Source: Pseudomonadota bacterium
GTDB lineage: Bacteria; Pseudomonadota; Alphaproteobacteria; Sphingomonadales; Sphingomonadaceae
Length of the DNA: 27,445 nucleotides
Assembly (NCBI GenBank): GCA_023433305.1
Contig: JAEZCZ010000064.1
Span: 1-27,445, forward strand
Direction: 5' to 3'
Both the position numbers and the translations under genes were made by a program. Under the pieces are notes generated by a model. The model had not been told where the DNA came from, searched no databases, and worked only from the letters and a program-made list of their open reading frames with translations. Shown piece by piece: positions 1 to 6,495 of this stretch. Each line of letters begins with the position of its first letter. The stretch's first letter is position 1.

Positions 1-455
1 CGGTAGACCAGGCCCCGCTCCAGCAGGTCCAGGAACCAGGCCTGCTGGCGGCCATAGTATTCCGGGTCGCAGGTGGCGAACTCCCGCGACCAGTCGATGG
101 ACAGGCCAAGCAGCTTCAGCTGGGCGCGCATGGCGGCGATGTTCTCGTAGGTCCAGCCCTTGGGATGGACGCCCTTCTCCATTGCCGCATTCTCGGCCGG
201 CATGCCGCACGCATCCCATCCCATCGGATGGAGCACCTCGTGCCCGGTCATGCGCTTGTAGCGCGCCAGCACGTCGCCCATCGTGTAGTTGCGGACGTGG
301 CCGATGTGGATGCGCCCCGAAGGATAGGGAAACATCTCGAGGACATAGCTCTTCGGCTTGTCGCTACCGCTGTCGGCTTCGAAGCAGCGAGCCGCGTCCC
401 ACGCGCGCTGCCAGCGCCCGTCGGCCTGCGACGGATCGAATCGGATGTCAGTCAT
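1..455 (-). CDS. leuS: Leucine--tRNA ligase, N-terminal part (cut by window edge)
   Basis: This is the first 151 codons of class I leucyl-tRNA synthetase, which charges tRNA-Leu with leucine using ATP in the cytoplasm. The reverse strand reads MTDIRFDPSQADGRWQRAWD from an ATG at 455-453. The class I ATP-binding HIGH motif is at residues 51-54, inside the typical context EMFPYPSGRIHIGHVRNYT. It is followed by the family stretch GHEVLHPMGWDACGMPAENA. The KMSKS loop and editing domain lie beyond the left edge. The start is 19 nt after the stop of the DUF3576 lipoprotein gene, so the two are very likely cotranscribed. DUF3576 before leuS is an arrangement I recall from alphaproteobacteria. Nothing looks broken; the gene is incomplete only because the window ends. 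Confidence 0.97.
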   Translation of the reverse strand, partial: MTDIRFDPSQADGRWQRAWDAARCFEADSGSDKPKSYVLEMFPYPSGRIHIGHVRNYTMGDVLARYKRMTGHEVLHPMGWDACGMPAENAAMEKGVHPKGWTYENIAAMRAQLKLLGLSIDWSREFATCDPEYYGRQQAWFLDLLERGLVY

Positions 456-474
456 GGAACGCCCCTAGGGGAGA

Positions 475-945
475 TCAGCCGATCGCGGAACGCCGCAAGT
501 CGCGCGCCTTGGTCAGAATGATGTCTTCGAGCCGCTGGACGGTGGCGGCCTGGACCGGAGCGCCGACCCAGGCGCCGCCTTGTAGGACCTCGCGGCTCGC
601 CGCGACGCGCAGTGCGTCCGCGCGCAAATCCTGGTCGAGGATCGAGACCGAGACCTTGACCCGTTCGTTGGGGTTCTCCGGGTTGGAATACCAGTCGGTG
701 ACGATCACCCCGCCGGCGCTGTCCGCCTGCGTCAGAGGCATGAACGACAGCGTTTCGAGACTCGCGCGCCACAGGTACGAATTGACGCCGATCGCGGTCA
801 CGTTGGAGGCCGCGATGTCGGCCGCCGGCCGTTCGCCGCCGCCGCAGGCCGCGAGGACGATCCCGAGCATCCCGATCACCACACCGCGAGCGGCTGTTCG
901 CCCGCGCGACGGGACATGGGCGGTTGTGGTGGTCTGCAATGCCAT
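475..945 (-). CDS. DUF3576 domain lipoprotein
   Basis: This is a 156-residue predicted lipoprotein. The N-terminus from the ATG at 945 has a basic segment (SRGRTAARG), a hydrophobic core and a lipobox LAAC followed by GGGE, so the mature protein should be lipid-anchored at that cysteine. The mature part contains IGVNSYLWRASLETLSFMPL and ends in an amphipathic helix-like tail, matching DUF3576 (function unknown, alphaproteobacterial) as I recall it. A longer reading frame starts at a GTG at 1023, but the ATG at 945 sits just before a normal signal peptide with an AGGA-like stretch about 8 nt upstream, so I prefer 945. A promoter candidate lies at 988-1015. It is first in a two-gene unit with leuS. 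A role in outer-membrane assembly would only be a guess. Confidence 0.87.
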   Translation of the reverse strand: MALQTTTTAHVPSRGRTAARGVVIGMLGIVLAACGGGERPAADIAASNVTAIGVNSYLWRASLETLSFMPLTQADSAGGVIVTDWYSNPENPNERVKVSVSILDQDLRADALRVAASREVLQGGAWVGAPVQAATVQRLEDIILTKARDLRRSAIG

Positions 946-987
946 TCTCGGTCCTGTTCCATCCGCGAGCCACGGCTCGCGAGCGTC

Positions 988-1015
988 TCTATAACCCCGC
1001 TGGGGCGAGCGACAA
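988..1015 (-). promoter_or_regulatory. Sigma70-like promoter candidate for the DUF3576-leuS unit
   Basis: On the minus strand a TTGTCG (1015-1010) is separated by 16 nt from TATAGA (993-988), about 43 nt upstream of the ATG at 945. Both hexamers are close to consensus. The spacer contains CCCC-GCT-GGGG, a short inverted repeat that could also act as an operator. This is by eye only. It lies in the 946-1274 stretch, which holds no convincing gene. Confidence 0.4.
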
Positions 1016-1113
1016 GGTGGCACGCGCCACGCCTTGAACTAGAGGGGCGCGCCGTGAATGACGCATTAACCCCTAGTTGCCTGTGGACGCTCTGCAACAG
1101 TCGCAAAATAACG

Positions 1114-1186
1114 CGTTTTCCCGCAGGCTTAGAGGTGGCCAAACACCGTTTGCGCGGCATACACCATTCGCGTGGGGAAAACGGTG
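1114..1186. repeat. Nested inverted repeats in the 946-1274 intergenic region
   Basis: Two inverted repeat pairs overlap here. CGTTTTCCC (1114-1122) pairs with GGGAAAACG (1175-1183). CACCGTTT (1144-1151) pairs with AAACGGTG (1179-1186). The pairs share bases on the right side, so the two folds are mutually exclusive. They lie 90-160 nt upstream of the start of the 1275 gene. The region could be a structured leader or an operator; I do not recognise a known riboswitch. The remainder of 946-1274 shows no supported ORF. Confidence 0.35.
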
Positions 1187-1274
1187 CGATTCGCCGGGCG
1201 GACTCAGGAACTGTTCATTCGGGTTCTGCATTTTTCCACAGAGCATAGGCAGGGGTAGAAGCGGACCTTTTCGA

Positions 1275-2042
1275 GTGGGCAAGTTGGCAACCAGCAAGCG
1301 GAGCCGAATGGCAGCGTCGATCGCTGCCGGTGCGGTCGTGCTCGCCTCGATGCCAACCGCCGGTCTCGCCCTTGGCGCGCTGGAAAGCGGAGTCAGCCTG
1401 CCCGCTGCCGGTAGCTTCGCCGCGCTGACGCCCGCCTCGGTCGATCCGAGCCTCGCCGAATTCGTTTCCGAACGCAGCAGTGGCAATGCTCGGCTGATGC
1501 GTTTCACACCCGCCGGCGTGGCCGAACGCGCCAGCCGTTCGGTCACAGTTGCGATTCGCATCGATGAAGAGGCGGCGCGCGCGATTTCCGTTCGCTCTGC
1601 GATTGCCGCCGCGCAGGAGGAGTCCGCTGCGGCCGCCGCGGTACGCATCGCGCCGACCCGCTACAACCTTGGCCTGTCTCGGGGTTATCAAAGCTTTGCC
1701 AAGCCCTCTGATCGCGACGGGGCGCTGTCGCGCTCGCTATCGGACGCGGGCATTCCGGACCTTGCCGATTTCCGTCCGTCGCCCGGCGCGCGCCCGGACG
1801 AGAGCCGGTTTGCCGCCCGCATCGAGGTGGAACAAGAGACGAAGGCCGGCGCCAGCCCGCGGTCGATCGATTCGCGCAGCGACCAGGCCGTCGACGTCGC
1901 CGGCAGCTATCGCCTCACCCGCAATCTCGATGTCACCGCAGGCGTCCGCTACTCGCAGGAACGCGATCGCCTTGCGCCGCTGGCCGAGCCGACCCAACAG
2001 GACAGCCAAGCGGTTTATGTCGGAACGCAGTTCCGGTTCTGA
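1275..2042 (+). CDS. Exported protein of unknown function with beta-barrel-like C-terminus
   Basis: I do not recognise this gene. From the GTG at 1275 it encodes about 255 residues; an ATG at 1308 would give 244. The GTG start gives a normal Sec signal peptide: basic KRSR, then AASIAAGAVVLASMPTAGLA. An Ala/Ser-rich, low-complexity middle follows (for example a run of alternating Ala and Glu near IAAAQEESAAAAAVR). The last 50 residues look like amphipathic beta strands of an outer-membrane barrel: VAGSYRLTRNLDVTAGVRYS and the terminal AVYVGTQFRF, ending in the C-terminal Phe that the Bam machinery recognises. With so few strands it may be a fragment-like or oligomeric barrel, or a surface protein. 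It stands alone, divergent from the DUF3576 gene, and ends at a strong terminator. The frame extends upstream to 1077, but that part has no signal features. Confidence 0.6.
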   Translation: MGKLATSKRSRMAASIAAGAVVLASMPTAGLALGALESGVSLPAAGSFAALTPASVDPSLAEFVSERSSGNARLMRFTPAGVAERASRSVTVAIRIDEEAARAISVRSAIAAAQEESAAAAAVRIAPTRYNLGLSRGYQSFAKPSDRDGALSRSLSDAGIPDLADFRPSPGARPDESRFAARIEVEQETKAGASPRSIDSRSDQAVDVAGSYRLTRNLDVTAGVRYSQERDRLAPLAEPTQQDSQAVYVGTQFRF

Positions 2043-2066
2043 TTGCCGTCCATCGCCGGTTGGTTG

Positions 2067-2091
2067 CCCCGCTTCGGCGGGGTTTTTCTTT
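2067..2091 (+). terminator. Rho-independent terminator after the 1275-2042 gene
   Basis: CCCCGC (2067-2072), a TTCG tetraloop and GCGGGG (2077-2082) form a perfect 6-bp GC stem followed at once by TTTTTCTTT. It begins 24 nt after the stop codon. The UUCG loop and U-tract make this the clearest terminator in the window. It insulates phaB from the upstream gene. Confidence 0.92.
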
Positions 2092-2153
2092 GCTTCCGAG
2101 CCCTGGGCTGACCTACCAAGGAACCGGCTGACAACAACCCAGTGGGACAGGAT

Positions 2154-2876
2154 ATGACACGCGTCGCAATCGTAACCGGCGGAACACGCGGAATCGGCAG
2201 GGCTATCTGCGAAGCGCTCAAGGCCGAAGGGCTGACAGTGGCCGCGAACTATGCCGGTAACGAGACCAAGGCGCAGGCTTTCAGCGAAGAAACCGGCATC
2301 CCTGCCTACAAATGGGATGTGGGCGAACACGAAGCCGCGGTCGCCGGCTGCCGTCAGGTCGAAGAAGAGCTCGGACCGGTCGATGTCTTGGTCAATAACG
2401 CCGGCATCACGCGCGACGGCACGCTGCTCAAGATGAGTTTCGATGACTGGAACGAGGTGGTCCGCATCAACCTCGGCGGATGCTTCAACATGGCCAAGGC
2501 CTGCTTCCCCGGCATGAAGGAGCGGGGCTGGGGCCGTATCGTCAACATCGGCTCGATCAACGGACAGGCCGGGCAATACGGACAGGTGAACTATGCCGCC
2601 GCCAAGAGCGGCATTCACGGGTTCACCAAGGCCTTGGCACAGGAAGGCGCACGCTTCGGTGTGACCGTGAATGCGATCGCGCCCGGATATATCGATACAG
2701 AGATGGTTGCTGCGGTGCCGGAACCGGTCCTCGAAAAGATCGTGGCGCGAATACCCGTGGGCCGGCTCGGCCATGCCGACGAGATCGCCAGGGGAGTGGC
2801 ATTTCTTGCCTCGGAAGAGGCCGGGTTCGTGACGGGCTCGACATTGTCGATCAATGGCGGCCAGCACATGTATTGA
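2154..2876 (+). CDS. phaB: Acetoacetyl-CoA reductase (NADPH, SDR family)
   Basis: This 240-residue short-chain dehydrogenase is of the PhaB type. It reduces acetoacetyl-CoA to (R)-3-hydroxybutyryl-CoA for polyhydroxybutyrate synthesis in the cytoplasm. The nucleotide-binding GGTRGIGR motif is at residues 9-16, and NNAGI at 81-85. The catalytic triad is Ser134, Tyr147 and Lys151 in GSINGQAGQYGQVNYAAAKS. PhaB-type features include NYAGNETKA, NLGGCFN and the C-terminus SINGGQHMY. The ATG at 2154 is chosen because the protein then begins MTRVAIVTGG as in the family; an in-frame GTG at 2142 has no ribosome site. No phaA or phaC is adjacent, so the pathway is split. FabG is the main alternative, but the C-terminus favours PhaB. 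A ribbon-helix-helix gene follows after 4 nt. Confidence 0.92.
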   Translation: MTRVAIVTGGTRGIGRAICEALKAEGLTVAANYAGNETKAQAFSEETGIPAYKWDVGEHEAAVAGCRQVEEELGPVDVLVNNAGITRDGTLLKMSFDDWNEVVRINLGGCFNMAKACFPGMKERGWGRIVNIGSINGQAGQYGQVNYAAAKSGIHGFTKALAQEGARFGVTVNAIAPGYIDTEMVAAVPEPVLEKIVARIPVGRLGHADEIARGVAFLASEEAGFVTGSTLSINGGQHMY

Positions 2877-2880
2877 GGCA

Positions 2881-3114
2881 GTGACGGGCTTTTACCACCC
2901 GCCGGTCAAGCGTTCGGTCGAGATCGCTGGCCACAAGACCTCGATCAGCCTCGAGCCGCTGTTCTGGGATCTGCTGAAAACTGCGGCTGAGCGCGAAGGC
3001 TTGCCCGTCAACGCGCTGGTCGCGCGTATCGACGCGGAGCGGATCGCCGCCGACCCGGCTCCGGGCCTGGCCGGCGCGATCCGTCTCTGGTTAGCGTCCC
3101 GATGCGAACTTTGA
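2881..3114 (+). CDS. Ribbon-helix-helix domain protein (RHH_4 type)
   Basis: This is a 77-residue protein matching the small ribbon-helix-helix family often annotated RHH_4 in alphaproteobacteria. The core reads VKRSVEIAGHKTSISLEPLF followed by WDLLKTAAEREGLPVNALVA. That is a basic beta strand, then two helices, as expected for a dimeric DNA-binding fold. It lies 4 nt after the phaB stop in the same direction, so it is probably translated from the phaB mRNA. I chose the GTG at 2881, preceded by GAGG within the phaB stop region; an in-frame ATG at 2854 would overlap phaB by 23 nt and adds residues not typical of the family. It may regulate polyhydroxybutyrate or other genes, but its target is not visible. 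Confidence 0.82.
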   Translation: MTGFYHPPVKRSVEIAGHKTSISLEPLFWDLLKTAAEREGLPVNALVARIDAERIAADPAPGLAGAIRLWLASRCEL

Positions 3115-3130
3115 GCACCGGACACTTGCT

Positions 3131-3373
3131 TCAGTATGTCGCCGGCGGGTCGCTCGCGGGGAAGCTCTCGTCGCTGGCCTGGTCCTCCTTCGACCAAGCT
3201 CGCCGAGGCTTGTCGCCCATTGCCTCGGGCCCGGCATCACGCACCTTGGCGACGTTCTCTCCAGGCTCCTGGCCGGTCGCAAAGGCCGGCGGGCTCTGAT
3301 CCTTCGATTTCTCGTAGTACTTCCAGCCGACATAACCGAGCGCTCCGAGAGCAGCCATTCTAAGCAAACCCAT
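3131..3373 (-). CDS. Small single-TM protein with ESFPASDPP tail
   Basis: This is an 80-residue protein. A strong ribosome site (AAGGAAGG) lies 6 nt before the ATG at 3373, so the start is well supported even though the protein is small. Residues 3-18 (LLRMAALGALGYVGWK) form one membrane helix at the N-terminus. A hydrophilic part follows, ending DQASDESFPASDPPATY. I recall the ESFPASDPP motif from many small proteobacterial proteins of unknown function, some linked to stress. The protein would be anchored in the inner membrane with a soluble tail. It converges with the RHH gene, 16 nt apart, and diverges from galU. No enzymatic motif is visible. Confidence 0.8.
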   Translation of the reverse strand: MGLLRMAALGALGYVGWKYYEKSKDQSPPAFATGQEPGENVAKVRDAGPEAMGDKPRRAWSKEDQASDESFPASDPPATY

Positions 3374-3444
3374 GATCAACCTTCCTTTGCCATCTCCCCG
3401 CTAACGCGTGGCCCGGTCGAAGGTTCATGCCGGCGGAGAGTTAG

Positions 3445-3474
3445 TTGACCCCGGCGCTCCGCACTCCCTATGCC
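3445..3474 (+). promoter_or_regulatory. Promoter candidate for galU, possibly giving a leaderless mRNA
   Basis: TTGACC (3445-3450), an 18-nt spacer and TATGCC (3469-3474) resemble a sigma70 promoter. Transcription would begin near 3481, almost exactly at the ATG at 3482. No Shine-Dalgarno sequence is visible before either candidate start codon, which fits a leaderless transcript. The -10 element matches consensus at only three of six positions. Confidence 0.4.
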
Positions 3475-3481
3475 TCAATCG

Positions 3482-4357
3482 ATGAGCGAGCGAAAACCGA
3501 TCCGCAAGGCTGTCTTCCCCGTGGCGGGGTTGGGCACGCGCTTCCTACCCGCGACCAAGGCGATTCCGAAGGAACTCCTGCCCGTCGTAGACCGTCCGCT
3601 CATCCAATACGCAGTGGACGAGGCGCGCGAGGCCGGCATCGAGCAGATGATCTTCGTCACCGGCCGCGGCAAGACCGCGCTCGTCGAGCATTTCGACGTG
3701 GCATACGAGCTCGAAACCACGATGTCCGAGCGCGGGAAGAGCCTCGCGGTACTCGAACCCACGCGGTTCACCCCGGGAAACCTCATCACCGTGCGCCAAC
3801 AGGTGCCGCTCGGGCTTGGACACGCCATCTGGTGTGCGCGCGCGATCGTGGGCGACGAACCGTTCGCCATCCTGCTTCCCGATGAACTGATGATCGGGAC
3901 GCCCGGCTGCATGGCGCAAATGGTCGCCGCCTACGAGGAAGTCGGAGGCAACCTCGTCTCGGTTCTGGAAGTGCCGCAGGAGGAAGTCTCGAGCTACGGA
4001 GTGGTCGATCCCGGCGAGAGCAACGGGCGGCTCACCGAAGTGCGTGGGCTGGTGGAGAAGCCGGCGGCCGACAAGGCGCCTTCGAACAAGATCATTTCCG
4101 GCCGCTATATCCTGCAGCCCGATGTCATGCGCACGCTCGAAAGGCAGGAGAAGGGGGCCGGTGGAGAAATCCAGCTTACCGACGCGATGGCCTCGATGAT
4201 CGGCGACCAACCGTTCCACGCCGTGACTTTCGAAGGGCGGCGTTACGACTGCGGAAGCAAGATCGGCATGGTCGAGGCCACCTTGGCGCTTGCCTTGCAG
4301 CGAGAGGACATGGGCACCGAGGTCCGTCGCATCGCTGAGCGGCTGCTCGCCGAATAG
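3482..4357 (+). CDS. galU: UTP--glucose-1-phosphate uridylyltransferase
   Basis: This 291-residue enzyme makes UDP-glucose from UTP and glucose-1-phosphate, feeding exopolysaccharide, LPS and glycolipid synthesis in the cytoplasm. The N-terminus has the nucleotidyltransferase signature AVFPVAGLGTRFLPATKAIP with KEL following at residues 30-32. Further family motifs are PLIQYAVDEA, VRQQVPLGLGHAIWCA, ILLPDELM, EKP and the C-terminal GGEIQLTDA and YDCGSKIG. Length and motif order are complete. The ATG at 3482 gives MSERKPIRKAVFP, the usual spacing for the family. Another in-frame ATG at 3470 lies inside the proposed -10 element. The gene stands alone and ends at a hairpin shared with the convergent M23 peptidase gene. 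Confidence 0.96.
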   Translation: MSERKPIRKAVFPVAGLGTRFLPATKAIPKELLPVVDRPLIQYAVDEAREAGIEQMIFVTGRGKTALVEHFDVAYELETTMSERGKSLAVLEPTRFTPGNLITVRQQVPLGLGHAIWCARAIVGDEPFAILLPDELMIGTPGCMAQMVAAYEEVGGNLVSVLEVPQEEVSSYGVVDPGESNGRLTEVRGLVEKPAADKAPSNKIISGRYILQPDVMRTLERQEKGAGGEIQLTDAMASMIGDQPFHAVTFEGRRYDCGSKIGMVEATLALALQREDMGTEVRRIAERLLAE

Positions 4358-4366
4358 CTATGCGAA

Positions 4367-4393
4367 AAGGGCGCCGGATGCCGGCGCCCTTCT
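4367..4393. terminator. Bidirectional terminator between galU and the M23 peptidase gene
   Basis: AAGGGCGCCGG (4367-4377) and CCGGCGCCCTT (4381-4391) form a perfect 11-bp stem with a 3-nt loop. It lies 9 nt after the galU stop and 28 nt beyond the stop of the convergent peptidase gene. On the minus strand the stem is followed by a run of T (the A-rich bases at 4365-4368). The plus-strand U-tract is short (TTCT). Confidence 0.85.
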
Positions 4394-4419
4394 GGAAATC
4401 TCGAAATTTCAGCCGAAGC

Positions 4420-5076
4420 TTACTCGGGTCCGCCGCGGCCGAGGGCCGGATTGGCTGACGCAAGCTGCGTATCGACCATGTACGGGGTCGGATCGACAGC
4501 TTCGCCGGCGACGCGGACTTCGTAGTGCAGGTGGGGTCCTGTCGAACGGCCGGTCGAGCCGACGAAGCCGATCAGTTGGCCCTTGCGGACATGCTCGCCC
4601 GCGGCGATCGCATAGCCCGAGAGATGCGCGTAGCGAGTCTGCATCTCGCCGCCGTGCTCAATCTGGATGTAGTTGCCGTAGCTGCTGAAGCGTTCCGCCT
4701 TGCTGACGATTCCGTCGGCCGTGGCATAGACCGGGGTGCCGGTCGGCTGGGCGAGGTCGATGCCCTTGTGGCTGCGGCGGCCGCCCAGGACCGGGTGGGT
4801 TCGCATGCCGTAATCACTGGTCAGGGTGGCGGTTTCAAGCGGGCTGCGCGAGGGGATCGAGACGCTCGGGATCGCGGCCGGAGCGGCGATGCCGGTCTTG
4901 TCCATCGATCGCCAGCTGGCGAACAGCTCGGCGAACTCGCGGTCTCCGGAGCCCGGCGCGGCCTTCGCGGCGTCCACGGCACCGGTGATCTGCGTGGTGG
5001 TGGCGGTTTCGTTGGCCATTGCCGGGGTGGTCATAACCAGTGCGGCAACAAGCCCGAGACCTGTTTTGAAAAACAT
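4420..5076 (-). CDS. M23 family metallopeptidase (LytM-type peptidoglycan endopeptidase)
   Basis: This 218-residue exported protein has a Sec signal peptide (MFFKTGLGLVAALVMTTPAMA, likely cut after Ala21). A short linker and a C-terminal LytM/M23 domain from about residue 80 follow. Zinc-binding residues are present: His103 and Asp107 in RRSHKGIDLAQP, and His184 of HLH (182-184). His151 in YAHLSG is the other conserved active-site histidine. The domain is therefore probably catalytic, cutting peptide crosslinks in periplasmic peptidoglycan, rather than a degenerate regulator. There is no LysM domain or coiled coil, so it differs from NlpD and EnvC. The start ATG at 5076 has a GGAAAACAGG stretch just upstream. 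It stands alone, with 158 bp of non-coding sequence to the next gene (5077-5234), where I see nothing further except a weak hairpin. Confidence 0.92.
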   Translation of the reverse strand: MFFKTGLGLVAALVMTTPAMANETATTTQITGAVDAAKAAPGSGDREFAELFASWRSMDKTGIAAPAAIPSVSIPSRSPLETATLTSDYGMRTHPVLGGRRSHKGIDLAQPTGTPVYATADGIVSKAERFSSYGNYIQIEHGGEMQTRYAHLSGYAIAAGEHVRKGQLIGFVGSTGRSTGPHLHYEVRVAGEAVDPTPYMVDTQLASANPALGRGGPE

Positions 5077-5215
5077 GCGACCTGTTTTCCCGTCCTTCCC
5101 ACAGTCGCTTTCGGCGCACCGTGGCGGTTTCGTGGCGGGCCATCCCTTGGCCCGTGACTAAACTGTGAGATGGTCGGAACCCCCCGCCGTCTCAGGGATT
5201 GAACGTGTACGGGCC

Positions 5216-5244
5216 AAAAAGTTAACTACGCAACTCAGGCGTAG
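5216..5244 (-). terminator. Possible terminator overlapping the DUF455 stop codon
   Basis: On the minus strand CTACGC (5244-5239) and GCGTAG (5231-5226) can pair around a 7-nt loop that contains the stop codon. Five T residues (5220-5216) follow after a GTTAA-type gap. The stem is short and the T-run is displaced, so this is a weak candidate. Confidence 0.35.
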
Positions 5245-6014
5245 TATTCCCGCGACAAACCGGCTGCGAGACGCGCTGAGTCGTTGAATGGTGGTTTGAG
5301 CTGGCCACGGAAGTGCGCCCGGATAAGGGCTTTCCAGTAGGTTTCGGGCGCGCGGTGAAGCTTTTCGGAAAGGTTTCGGAAGTGCTTTGCGCCAAAGGCG
5401 ACATGGCGGACTTCGTCGTCAAGGATTCGCTGCAGGATTCGCGCGCCGGCTTCGTCGCCTTGCCGCCGGACCCGGTCGCGGGTGCCCGGCGTGACGTCGA
5501 GCGCCCGTGCCTCCAGGACCATCGGAACGACTGCGAGGCGCGCCGCGACGTCGTGTTGCGTGTTCTCGGCAGCCTCCCACAAGCCGCCGTGCACCGGCAA
5601 CGCGCCGTATCGCGATCCCAGCAAGCGAAGCTTGCGGTCGACCAGCGCGAAATGCATCGCCTCGTCGGCGGCGACCGATAGGAAATCGCCGACGAACTCG
5701 TCGCCCATCCTCTCTCCAAACCGGCCCGCCATGTCGAGCGCGAGATCGATGGCGACGAATTCGATGTGAGCGATCGAATGCCATAGCGCGACGGTCTTGT
5801 GGTCCGAGCCGCCGGTGCCCCGTTTGGGCATGCGACTAGGCGGCAGGAGTTCCAACGCTGCCGGCCAGGCCGGGCGTTCGGGCATCTCGATATCGAAGCG
5901 CCAAGCGAGCTCGCCCCGTCGCCAGGCGCGCGCGGTCGCGCGTGCGCGCATGACCTTCTCGCGCGCCTCTCCCGTCAGCAAGGCGGCGCGGATCGCATCG
6001 GCAACCGAGGTCAT
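5235..6014 (-). CDS. DUF455 family ferritin-like protein (putative di-iron enzyme)
   Basis: This 259-residue, all-helical protein resembles the DUF455 / ferritin-like family, which is related to the MiaE fold. Two Glu-x-x-His pairs and two single Glu residues have the spacing of a ferritin-like di-iron centre. They are Glu85 (AHIEFVAID), Glu118-x-x-His121 (DEAMHFALV), Glu168 (VLEARALDV) and Glu201-x-x-His204 (DDEVRHVAFG). All ligand positions appear intact, so a redox or hydroxylase role is plausible; the substrate is unknown. It lies 10 nt after bcp in the same direction and is probably the last gene of the glnE-bcp cluster. The shared context with a peroxiredoxin fits an oxidative or iron-related role, but this is inference. 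Confidence 0.85.
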   Translation of the reverse strand: MTSVADAIRAALLTGEAREKVMRARATARAWRRGELAWRFDIEMPERPAWPAALELLPPSRMPKRGTGGSDHKTVALWHSIAHIEFVAIDLALDMAGRFGERMGDEFVGDFLSVAADEAMHFALVDRKLRLLGSRYGALPVHGGLWEAAENTQHDVAARLAVVPMVLEARALDVTPGTRDRVRRQGDEAGARILQRILDDEVRHVAFGAKHFRNLSEKLHRAPETYWKALIRAHFRGQLKPPFNDSARLAAGLSREYYA

Positions 6015-6024
6015 CGCTATCGGA

Positions 6025-6495
6025 TCACAGCGCCTTGGCTGCTTCGAGCACTTCGGCGGCGTGGCCTTTCACTTTGACCTTGCGCCAGACGCGGGCGATT
6101 CGGCCGTCTGCATCGACGAGATAAGTCGTCCGGTGCATGCCCATGAACAGTCGGCCGTAGAGCTTCTTCTCGCCCCAGACGCCAAGAGCGTCCGACAATC
6201 CCCCCTCGGCGTCGGTTGCGAGCGGCGCCGTGAGATCATGCTTGGCCGCGAACTTTGCGTGCTTGGCCGGTGGATCCTTGCTGATGCCTAGGACCGCCGT
6301 GCCGGCGCGCTCGAACTCTGGCAACAAGGCGGAAAAATCCTTGTTCTCGACGGTGCAGCCGGGAGTGTCGTCTTTCGGATAAAAGAACACGACGAGCTTG
6401 CGGCCCCGGAAGTCGGAGGGACGGACAGTGCCGCCGTCGGGAGTTTCGAGAGCGATGTCGGGCATCGTATCTCCCACGTCGGCACGCTCGGTCAT
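6025..6495 (-). CDS. bcp: Thioredoxin-dependent thiol peroxidase, 1-Cys form
   Basis: This is a 156-residue peroxiredoxin of the BCP/PrxQ group, which reduces hydrogen peroxide and organic hydroperoxides in the cytoplasm. The peroxidatic Cys47 is in FFYPKDDTPGCTVENKDFS. The resolving cysteine five residues later in E. coli BCP (TPGCT-x-x-x-C) is replaced by Lys, and I see no other cysteine in the protein. It must therefore work as a 1-Cys enzyme needing an external thiol. The conserved Arg in GMHRTTYLVD is present. The ATG at 6495 overlaps the glnE stop by one base (TGATG), which suggests translational coupling; a longer frame upstream lies within glnE and is rejected. Confidence 0.93.
   Translation of the reverse strand: MTERADVGDTMPDIALETPDGGTVRPSDFRGRKLVVFFYPKDDTPGCTVENKDFSALLPEFERAGTAVLGISKDPPAKHAKFAAKHDLTAPLATDAEGGLSDALGVWGEKKLYGRLFMGMHRTTYLVDADGRIARVWRKVKVKGHAAEVLEAAKAL

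Noticed and set aside
182..994. 270-codon plus-strand ORF across leuS and DUF3576
   Set aside because: It spans two real minus-strand genes and the gap between them, and its translation is Arg/Ser-rich without domains.
1737..2867. 376-codon minus-strand ORF across the terminator and phaB
   Set aside because: It crosses a strong terminator and lies antisense to phaB.
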